Source: Phoronis australis (lineage: Eukaryota > Phoronida > Phoronidae). From it: DNA of 64,000 nt. Position 1 is the stretch's first letter; each line of letters begins with the position of its first letter. The notes under the pieces were generated by a model. It was not told the DNA's origin and searched no databases. It saw nothing but the letters and a program-made list of their open reading frames with translations. The stretch lies in assembly GCA_002633005.1 (NCBI GenBank), contig NMRA01000001.1, positions 629,299-693,298 of the forward strand. The letters are read 5' to 3'. Position numbers and translations under genes: made by a program. Positions 38,501-50,500 of this stretch are shown here, piece by piece.

Positions 38501-41500
38501 CAAAAAAAATTGTCACTTGTCCACCATTACTTCCTAAATTAATGAGATTTCACAGTAGCACTTTAAGACACGTGACACGTACATAAGGGTCGATCATGCC
38601 CATCATCTCTCGTTCCATCAACACGTCCTCCATCATCTCATCATCCAACATATCATCATCAAGGTCCATCTCCTCCAACGTACACACGCGTCCCAGTCGT
38701 GTGATCATGCGCTCCTCATAGTCCATCTCACGCTCACGATCCTGCTCAACTACAATAAAAGTTAGGGGACTATCCTGCAGAGCTTTATGAACACTGGTAC
38801 AACACTAAAAGGAATCATTTTTTCCATATGTAGAAAATGGTTAATCAAAAACCTTGGCGAAATTTTATTTTTTCTCGTCAAACACATTCAAAATTTGAAA
38901 ACATTTTCGATGAATATGAAGTAATGTAAGCAAGCTATTGACAATTTTTTGTATCTTTCCAGCATCGCGCAAAAGTTAGATATATTTTATGGAAATTCGT
39001 ATCCTGTTGCATCACTACAATATAATTTTTCACAAATTTCATACTTACCATAATTAAATTGCCAAAAATCTTCATTCTCTAAGGCCCATAAGCTTGATGC
39101 AAACTTTACCAAGAATGTTGTTTTATGACGTCCTCACAGTACAAACCAAACAATTTTAGACTCAATTTTCTGTTCTTTATTTTTTCTAAGAAATAGGTTA
39201 TGTAAACAAAATGTCACTAGTACACCACATTGGAAGCTAAACAGACGAAGAACTACAGTACAGTTATGTGTTGTTCATTGCACATTCAATCTTTCACAGA
39301 AGCCCATTTCACACTCAGGTATAACCTCACCTGGCCTCAGGTAACTCCTGATGTCAGACATGCCACGAGCGCGCTCTCCCATGTCCCTCCGTGATGGGGA
39401 GCGGGGTGGGCGTGGTGGGCGTGGCAACACCTGGGTGCCCTCTTCTTCATCCATTCCCAGTAGCATCTCCTCAAGTATGGACCTGTGTGTTAAGTCAATG
39501 ATCGATCACAGAGTTATTATTTGTAGCAGACAGTAACTGCCTCTTGATATAGTCACACTCATGTCCAATGGTCAAAACACTGAGCAACTATTATGTTGAG
39601 ACACGCAAGTCATTTGATAATGTCTTAATTGGTTTGGAGTCAGCATTGTTCATAACAAATAACTCAAATTCTCAATAAAGCAGAGGAAATCATTTCCTGT
39701 TTCTATGATCGCACTGTGTGAGCAGTGAAGCTCTTGACCATTATGTTAAATCGAAAAACATTAATTTGTATCTCTTTGAAATTTCAGATGCACCTAATAC
39801 CCTGTTAAGCCACAGTTTAAACTAGACCAGACCAAAAGTCAAACCTGCGGGGTGTCTCGTGGTACGATGACGATGATGACAGTGGCGCCACCTGCTCGTC
39901 CATTGCCGTCGTCGACCTCTCGCGAGCGACGGGTTTTATAGTAGAGGAGGAACTGGTCTGCAGACAGGTGGAGCTGTCTGACGATTGCACAGATGTCTGG
40001 TTGCGGTCAACAGACGCTGAAGGTTCGTGTGGGTGCTCAATCATCCACGTGGCCAGAGTGCTGATGGAGGTGGCATTCACCTCACCAGAGACACCTGGTG
40101 GAGTAAAAAAGTTTTGCTACATCAACAAAATTGCACATTGAAACACATTATATATCAACTTGCTATGTCATTTACCAACTAGAAACAAAATTTAAAGTGC
40201 GTCTTATTCGAAGCCAGGTTTACTTGTCCGCACACATTTATGTTAACGCATACACCAAGTTTGCTCACTCATTTGGACACATAACTAACAACCTCTTACA
40301 GTTTTGAACCAGCATCTTCAGCTCCAACACAATCACACAGTCATCTAAAACAATACACTTGTGGACACCTCTAAGGGTGTATGTTCAACATAAACTACAT
40401 TCATCCCACTTGCTCACCAGTGGCTGTGATGGCCTTCTGTATATGCTGAATAGGGAAGCCCATCTCTATGAGGGGCCTGGCTATGGCAGGTGGTGGCGGT
40501 GATGGAGAACGGCCCCTCACGGGCAGCGACACTGAAGAAATTAATGGGAAATTACACTGACACACAAACTGCAAACACTATACATGGGCCACAGGTGACA
40601 AGCAGCCTCATTCGTTAGTTCTGTCCTCAAGAAAATTGCAACTAAGAGGCGGAGAGAGGGAAAATTCAGGACACGGGGTACACAGGATTGAAAAATATGC
40701 AACCTCCAAGAAAATCATGACTACCAACAGAAAATGACAAAGGCATGATTTAATTTCCTGTATCTTACTTATCTAGGGGCTGTAGCAGGGCTAAAAGCCA
40801 TTATTCAGTAAAATTTCCAACCGTCACAACAAAATTGTCATTCTCGCAAAATGCACTTAAACTTGAATTCGACAAGTCAATTTTATTCTACTGTAATGCC
40901 AAAATATTATAGCAGTCTTTGTAAGTAGTAATTAGCTCATTAAGACAACATACATATCCTTGGGCGTGGCCCTGGTGTGGACGCGGCAGCGGCCGGTGCA
41001 GGTGCAGGTGCAGTGGGTTGTGACTCCGGGAGAGGTGGGGGCGACAGCGGACGGCTGTGGCGCTCCATTCGCCTCATCTGAGGCATCAGACGGCGCAACA
41101 TGTCAATCCTGGAAACAAATTACTGTCCAATCACTCAACGTTGCTTACTTTCGGAATTTAATGCACGCTTCAGTCGCCAGTACTTTCCAGGCACAATATT
41201 CACCACGTGTCGATGTCCAACAGCATTTCAGCTAATGGGACTGAAGTAGCCTTAGATTGCCCAAAGTTTTTATGGTAATTTTCACTTTGTTGCAAAAGTT
41301 ATTGCCCCAAGACGAGCAGCTGCGTGGATAGAGCTCAGTCTATACTGTAAGTAACTAGTATTGTATGAAAATCAAGAATAGAATGGGCCATCCGTACACA
41401 AAATACAAACGTAACACACAATGCCGGCAAAGTACAATACTCTGACTGTTATTTAAATTTTTGAAATGATGGTCAAAATCATGAGAAACAGGAGTTGCCT

Positions 41501-44500
41501 GTAGAAGAGCATTTCACTAATATGTGCATGCATGAACACAAAGAGTCAAAATGTATGATTTGGCCACAGAATAGCATTCCGTTAGGTGGACACGAGAAAA
41601 TCAAGAGCAAGCCAAAAATCAGGAAAACACAGTGACAACATGAACTATACGGCACTTTGTAACTCATGGCAGCATACTTTTTTGACATTATGTCAAAATC
41701 AAAAATCAAACAGAAAAGGTTCACATAGAAGAACATAATCCTCAGCAACTATGCGTGGATGACCCATGAACATGTGGATGTGTGAGAGAAACAATCTAAT
41801 TTGTACACATGATCACATAAGACCAAAAGACTGCCCAGCATTTCAGTTCAGTTCTGAAACCTAATTGGCAAGGATTTAACAAAAAAAAAATGCAACTAAC
41901 ACTGCTATGAGGTGTACAAGTCCATACCGAAGTGAAACAGCTCAGAACTGAGGTGCACCACTTCTATATTGACGTGTACCACCTCTTTCCTGAAGTGCCC
42001 CAACCCTGTACAAGGGGCACCACCTCTGTTCTGAAGAGCATCAGGCGTGTACTGAGGGGCACCTCTATACTGAGGTGTAATAAATAGCACAGTACTGAGG
42101 TGCATCAGCCCTGCATTGAGGGCCGCCTGCTGATCATGCACAAGCAACAGAGAAGCCGAAAGAAAGAGCGTGCGTGATAAAATGTTCCTCTTTGCTATCC
42201 ACAGAAGTACATGTCAAGGCAAACTGAAGGCATAATAACCCGAGTTATGTGACATTGGGAATTAAAGCCACTATCTTCAGGGTCACATTTTGCAGAGGAG
42301 AGAAACTAGAATCTTCTTATATCTTCAAGGGCTTCTAATCAGTTCTAATTACACACAACACAATGGACAAAATGGAGTTCATGAATTGCTTTAGTGGGAA
42401 GATTCACCATGGACCACTAATTGATTCCAGTTTGTGATTTGAGCTTGACCTAATTAGCGCTGCATAAGTCAGTTGCCAATGAACTCCACTGTATTGGTCC
42501 TATAAGTGGTGAAAGCTGGTAATCTAGTTACGGCTTAATTCACCATGTGATCTTCAAACAACAAATCACAAGCAAAATGTCGCATGCTTTACAACACTGA
42601 TAGTAAAAAGAGAAAATGCAAATCGGGCTCATTTCTACTTTCAAGTGAAAACGGGTATATTTATTTGGTACAATGCCAGTCACAAGAACAGAAAATTTTC
42701 ACACTTTTCACGAGAAGAAACAGAATCATGCAGTTTTTAAGACAGAATCCAGTGTTTCAGCCACACAGAGTGCCACTCATGAAGAAGTCAGTCACGCTCA
42801 TCCAAGATGGAAGAAGTATATGAAAGATGTAAAAGGATAAATACAAGACGTTTTCCACGTAAAATATAACCAACTGAATGTCACGAAATACAGTCTTAAA
42901 AACAAGTCAGGGGCTATTGTTTTAGAAACTATCTTCAGGAAGAGAAAAATCTTACAAGGCCACAGATTCTAAACAATGTTTTAGAGACACTATAGTTTAG
43001 AGAAAATCAGGAGTAAATTTAAAAGAAATAAAAAACTTAGTTTATAAAAAACAGTCCTAAAGCTGCGGGAAGGTTTGTGATCTCAGAGCTTTCGACGACA
43101 AAATGTTACTGCATAAAATCTTCAATTTAAGATATCTAGTAAAGTCCAATGATTAAAAAAAATTTTTGAAACACTTGAAAGTTGTTCTTACATATTTTTT
43201 GCAGAATATGATTCTTCAAGTTGTGTTGAAATACTGATAAAATATGAGCTTTGTTTATTGAATAAGTTTTGCTTGTAAAAATAATATTTTACTTTACATA
43301 ATTACGTAAAAATGTAAGTCGGTAATTTCATTTTTTAGAAATTCACATGAAAAACAATTACCTTTCATCTTTTTACTCATTACCAACGAGAAGTTGAAAG
43401 CACTGTAATTCAAACAATTCAGGCAGATCAGTCAGATTTGGGGACGTTAGAGGCAAAAGTTGAGAAGGGGTGCGTGTCTACAATTCACTCACCGTGCAGC
43501 GCCACCTAGCAGCCGGCTGGGGAAACGTAAAAGCAAGACAGTTCAAGAAAAGCAATGGTGCCAAACGTGGCTAAAACAATCTAAGCACAACATACTCGAG
43601 TATTTTAAGGCAATGTAGGACCCGAGAAAAAACGTTGAACTTTGGAACATCATACATCAGTAATGGCTGATCAGATTCTTCCGAAACGTAAAGATACCAG
43701 GCTTTATGCATTGACGTCCAAAACAGCTAGGAATTGTTTTTAAAATGTTATTTTTAAATAATTTTACGAGGCTATCAAAAATAACACTTCTATGATTATG
43801 AAAAACTCATAAGTTGCACAAAAAGAAAAAAAATGATAATTCCGAAAAATCTACAGCTTTTCTAGATTCATAGCTAAATACCGACATGCCAATAAGGTCC
43901 TACATATTCCTTACGCTGAAATTACATGCAAAGACTTGGTTCGTAGAAATTCCACCACAGTAAAATAAAAGCAACCTATTCACTGTACAAAATAGTAATT
44001 CAACAAACACTTGGTCTTATCCACATCTAGTTTTCAAAACCCGTGTCGTTGAAACTAGTCTGGCTTTCGGTTAAAGTTGGTGAAAATTGTGAAAAAATCA
44101 CACACTCTGAAAACTATGAGACAGTTTCAACAATGCAGTTATGATTTTTTATAATAATATGCCCAACTATAAACATGTGAGTGCATAAAGACACTACATG
44201 CACTTAATCAGTTCGAAAAAATGGGCTCATTATTTCAATAGCAATAGTCAAATAGGGGGCCGGCATTTTGAGAATGACCAGTTTATTCCACAAAACAATA
44301 GGCATCAAACTGGTTCTTCAAAACACGGACCCTTGTGACTATTGCCGACACAACCAGCATGGTTGCAAATGTGTTGGATTTTTCAATCTCAAATTCTTAG
44401 ATGCATCATCAAAAAACATTCCGCGAACATACGTAAAACTCGACAGAATTTGACCTGCTGGTCCCAAAATGACCACCAGCTCATTATACCCACCCCCACA

Positions 44501-47500
44501 AATTAAAAAAAATCATGAAAACCTCCGCTGTATGAGACTACAATAGGACAGTTGCAAATAGAAATCTCCTTTGTCCGAGAGGTAGAAAAACGCATTGTAA
44601 CAATGTCTTTGTCATAGAAATTTAGAAATCTTGACAAACAGTATCACATCAAGGGATACGTCTCAGGTGCATGCCACCTTCTGCCGTCGGGGTTGCAGTA
44701 AAACTTCGATGGCATTCTAAGGTCAAATACGGTTAATGCAGTCGAGAAAAAGTTAAAAAAGCTAAACACCAACGAATAACATACTGAGGTAATTCAACGG
44801 CACCAAAACGAGGCCAGAAAACTGCTCTACCAAAGTTTTAGTATTGTGCGTAAATACTGCAAGGTTCAAGTGACGTCCCATTGATTTAGTGCATGTTAGT
44901 TCTACCAAGCCCCCAAAATACTACAGATTCTGCATTTACGAAAGAAATGATAATTCAAATTTTTGAGCTACCACCTTAAATCTGTTAATCATATGCACTA
45001 AACAAAACCATCGTCACAAGCTTGACCTCAACAGTGACGGAAGTCTTTACTTACCGAGACGTTCCACTCCGCCGAAGGCTCGACAATGGCGGCACCATGT
45101 GTTGCAGCATGTACTCTCGCAGCAGACGACTCCGCGGTCGCATGATGTCATCGTCATCATCATCATCGTCACCCTCGTCTTGCTGCGGTCGGCGCTGCGG
45201 CTGCGGCTGTTGTTGAGACGTTTTCTTGTCCGAAGTCATCTCCTCCTGGTGCTTTGTGTCACGATCTCTCAGCAGACGTTGAATGTGGTCTGGAAAAAAT
45301 GCAGTGACACTTTGCAACCTTACTGATTAATTGAATCTGCGATATGTTTCAAAAGTAAGACTTTTCACTCCCTTTTCCCAAACTAAAATCCTTTAAGTTG
45401 AGAATACCACAGACTTCAGCTGCAGCAGTGGTGATAACTTATCACAGAATATACTATGAAGGTATAAGCCCGATGTTTTAAAAATCAAAACTTTCAACTC
45501 TGAACACATTACAAATTCATAACAGAGTATTGTGGAAAAGCGAAACGATTTCATTTAATGTAATATTTCTTTCTTTCAAAAACAATTTAATATGGATAAG
45601 GCTGTTTCTCTATTCCACGTTAATTTTAAAATCTAGTCTAATGAAAAGTTCATATAAATAGCCCCCAAAAAAGAAGACAAATGCACCTGCACAGATCCGA
45701 GTCACCCTTAGACCACACTAACACATCGCTTAATAAAGACCAGACTGACCCAAATCACCCTTAGACCACAAACCTTTCATTTCCTTTATACCAGTGCCAT
45801 CCTCCGCGGCACCAGTCACTGCCATCTTGTAAAGCATGCTCTGAGCACGCTCCAGTTCATCCAGTGAGACGGCTTTGGGCAGCGGCGAAGCGACCACGGC
45901 CAACTGTACCATCTCCTTCATCACAGCCCTCAACGCGTCACGTATCCCATGAGGCTGTTTCTCTGTCGAAGTTGATGACGAGGAAGAAGTTGTCGACGCC
46001 TCCTCTTCCTTCTTTGTGTCTGCCTTGGGAACGAGAAACATTTCTGCGTAGCGGCTGCACCCCAGTAGATTATTCAGCGACTTTAGCGCGGCAAGTCTCA
46101 AATTCACCAATTGGATCTCCTTAAACTCGCCATCGAAACTCCTCTGGCTATTATCTTCCCGCACTGGCTGAGGTTTCTTACCGTTATCACCATCGTCACC
46201 ATCGTCAACTTTCTCCGCATCTTTCTTTGCCGTCCCCTCATTACCATCTGATGATTTGAGCTTCACATCGGACAAGTCGACTGTGATCTCGTCCTGTCCT
46301 GCTGGCTGGAGACTGGTCTGCACCAGACTGGACACCATGTCCGAGGCCAGGTTGCTGACCGTCTCTATTCGATGTTCTACCTCGTCACAGATGGTGGCCA
46401 GCTGGCTCCTGATTTGGCGAGCTAACACTCTGGTCTCTCCGCTGTCTTCCAGTGTCGAGGATTCATCCTGAGAACAAGAGAGATACAAGTCAGAAACAGA
46501 AGACAGCAAAGCTCGGAAGAGACAATCTTGACAGGACGCATCTTTTGAGCAAGGGAAACTTGGGCAAGTGACAGGCAGCCATGAATCTAGGATTCATCCT
46601 GCACACAACGCACCCATGGGTCAGAGACAGGAGGCCACGATTTTGGAGGATAATATCATATGATTCATAAGTTTGATAGTCACTTGGTAAAAAAAACAAT
46701 AAAAACTCCCAAAGCAAACAGTATTGACGTCATTTCCTCTCACCTCGGAATCCGAAGAGCGCTTGCTCGACTTCTTGTCAGCATTGTGGTCTACCTCCTC
46801 CATTGACTCGGCGTTCAGAGCCTTAGCGATGTCTGCGTCCAGGGTTTTCTCTAGTTTCTTCAACTCATTGGATTCAGCTTCCGAATCTTTCCTGACACGT
46901 GACTCCTGGCAATGACGAAGATGGCAGCCATTTTAGTTCAGTTCAAAATGTGTTAATTAGGTAATACAGATAGCTGATACAGACTCCGATTAAGATCACA
47001 AAGGAGCTGCAGACAAAACAATGAATAAAAATGATAAAAATGGAGCAAAAAACAGAACAATTCAGTAGCAAGTCCTCATGCAAAATGTGGCAACAATGCC
47101 ATCAACATTACGTGGCCAATTGATGTCTGCAAACCATATTCAAAATGCCATGAGCTGTTTATATTCATTTGTCTGTAATTCAGTAATTGTGATGAATTTT
47201 AAATTAAATGTTTTATACGCAAAAACCACAAACTTTCAAGCAAACAACAGCAAATTATTTGAACGCCATCTACGGATCATCCCCAACATGAAAGCTGTTC
47301 TGAGAATTCAACAGTGGTCCCAAAGTGGGACACACTGCAAAGACCTTTGAGTCAGGTTTCTAGCTCCTTAGCTCGGTTTTAACCATATATTGATAAAACA
47401 TAAAATAGTTCCAGGTGATCAGTGCAATGGGCGCACCTTAGCCGCCTGAACACGTCTGGTACGACGTGTCTCTGACCACTAGCAACTATTTTTTTCAAGT

Positions 47501-50500
47501 GAAGCATTAACCAATGAATTTACCAAGGTCAAGGTCAATAAACAACGGCTCACTCAAGACTAACCAAAACATCAGTTTTTAATTGACAGCGTGTCTTCCT
47601 TGTTTTGTCTGATTTCATAAAATTTCACATTATGCGGCAAAAACCACACATGGTTTTGCTCTGTGCTTTTTGAGAATCGACGCGGTGCAGTATATTTCAA
47701 AAAACTACATCACAGTGTCTGCGTAGCTTTTGAAGAAAAGAACTTAGAGAAAATCACAGTCATACAGGTGGCTGACTTTTTTAATAAAGAGAGAGCAGGT
47801 TCCAAAATGAGTAGAGTGCAGGCCTGAAATATGAAGTAATGTTATTTTCTTCGGCCTTACATTGCCTACATCTACTTTGGATGTTTCTGGTTTGGCATCA
47901 GAATCGTCCTTAGTCTCCTGATTGGTTGGTTGGCTTTCGCAGGACACCAGCGACATCTTGAGGAGGCTGTTTAAGATGTCAGCGGACAGGCCAGAGAACT
48001 TGGCAGCGTCAAACGACACAGGTTCAACAGGGGTCAACTGACAGACGGGCGAGTCACTAAGCAGACGACAAAAAGCAGATGTTAAAAAAATGACAAAAGA
48101 AAACTTATAAACGAGACATAATCAACTTTCCACAGGAAACTGGTAAAATCCAACACGCATATTGTTACAGCAGTATCCGAAAACAACAAAATTCAGTTGA
48201 AGTCCACGGGTGACCCAGAATCAAAGTGGGCAGTGAGATGCATATAGTTAGCACTTGGTTTCCTTTAACTTCAGCAATTTCTGTCCTTTGGGATTTCAGG
48301 AAAATCCGACTTGAAAAATCGAAGGCCGATTTAAGCTGGAAATACACCAAGATGCCTAAAAAATTACAACACACAACAATAGACAGCGTGCAATAGACAT
48401 ACATAAACAAGAGAGAAAAGTGTGGTAATAAAAAAACATAAAACTGACCAGACAGAGGCCTCGCCGTCTTCCCACTGGACTTTCACGGATGATGAGCCAG
48501 TCTTGAGCGAGCCCAAGATGACCGCCCGCTTAGATGTGGCCTTGTGCACGCACTGACCCCCCATCCTCAGGCCACTGTCCAATCCGCCCATCACAACCAG
48601 TGCAGGCCACACCTGCCAAACAGTTACACGTTAAGTTATCGGCATTCAAATACAAAAGTTCGTCTCCCCTCACACGACATGGGCGACTCAAGAAAATTTT
48701 ATTTGCAATTTGACAAAACTGAATATTTTTCTATGAAAATTAGAACGAAAATACCTTTGAGGACCTAACAATATGAATGGATTAAAAAATATTTACCGGT
48801 ATTAATAATCTTCCGGCCAACACTCCTTGTACAACAACAACTTATACCAGACTCGCATATAATTATTTTTAATAGGAGATTTGTATCAGACAATCAATAC
48901 CCCTATACTACTAAATAAAATTTAGCACCGAAAGCGTGTCAAAAAGGCGATCATGATAAGAGTATACACCTGTTGACAGAGCTCATCAAAAACGACCACT
49001 TTGGTCACATTGGGCTTTTTCTCATCCACGTCAGTCTTCTCCTTGACAGACAGTGCCACTTCTTGGCCTGCAGAAGAGAAACCTGCTCTGTCATATAACC
49101 CATGTCTTTACAGAAACTTGAAATTATTAAACTGGTGGAGTTTGCAAGAGGAAAATACAACAAACACAGCCCAAGTCACTACTGCAGTTGTCTTCAAAAT
49201 AAGCTGGACAGAACTCTGCCATATCCTGGACAAACTTCAGGCCTTAATAAGAAAGCACTGTAGTCAGATATTTGTATCCATAAAATTGTATTTTTGTTAA
49301 ACGCCAGTTAGAAAATGTGATGCTATTGAGTCTAGCCAGTAATTGTTAAAAAACTGCCCAAATCAAACGACATTCTAGCAAAAGAGAAATTTAATGGGTA
49401 TCAAATCCCAATTTTGTGGGTCGACACTTCGTCAACATTATTCAATTAATTTTGAAAAACACGGCATAGCTACGGTCAAGTATGATTCTATCAACGAGAC
49501 GAGTGAAAACATTTGTGGTCATAATCCTCAAGAGCAGACAAACAGGCGGGTGTACATAAAGTGATTTGAAAATGCATTCACCAATTTAGCTTTAACAGCG
49601 GGAATGTTGCACACAAAAAATTCACTTTAAAAAAAGTGAGAAGAAAATTAACAACAAACAGTGTGAGATGCAAGATGTAAGTAAAAGAATATTTTTCATG
49701 ATGTTTCATTTAAAACTAAACCATGACATCCATAAGTTACAATAAAACACGCCCTATTTAACAAAAGAAGACATCAGCCTGTCACGCAAACTGATGAATA
49801 AACGATCACCCACCGTCACTATTCGCAACATCCAGCTCCAGCTGATTTTTCCCGCTCTTTATCAGTTCTGTCAGTTGGTGAGCAGCAGACAATCTTCCCA
49901 TGATGCAACTGTTCACGTGACTGGTCCAGCCATCATCTGCCGCATGAAGCGTGCGCAGTAGACGTAGAGTGGCCTCCGTAAGAACGACGTGCACGGGCGA
50001 ACAGAAAGGTTCCCCAGCTGTGAGGCTCCGTGGTGCTCCTCGCACCTGCATGTCGGTGATCTTGACCTGAATAAGTGGAAACCTCATTCTCAACCAAACT
50101 GTGAGAAAACAAGTTTGCGTAAAGCCCACCTCCTACAGTGTTAGTTAAATCTAAACAACTTTATCATAAAAAATGGAGAAAAATAAATGGCTGACACATG
50201 ATTAATTTCTAGAATTAACATTGGAACTACAATTTGAACTTTTAGCAACTAAAATGAGTTTTGGTCATGTTCCTAACAAGCTATTGTCTAATCGTGGAAC
50301 ATAATCACATTTGTGACCTAATTACGAATTGCGAAACCAGATACATGCGCATGCTGGAATAGAGATATGCGAGATCTTTCATTCTCGCCACCTGCTAGTT
50401 GTTTCTGAATGTCTCGACCACCTATTGGACATGTAACATAACATTCTGTCCGTAACAACATCACAAATGCATCAGAATGTCTCCACGTCTATTCGTATAA

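Noticed and set aside
45022-46471. Plus-strand open frames opposite HERC1 exons 11 and 12
   Set aside because: Antisense shadows of low-complexity coding sequence. The minus frame has splice borders, phase continuity and family motifs.
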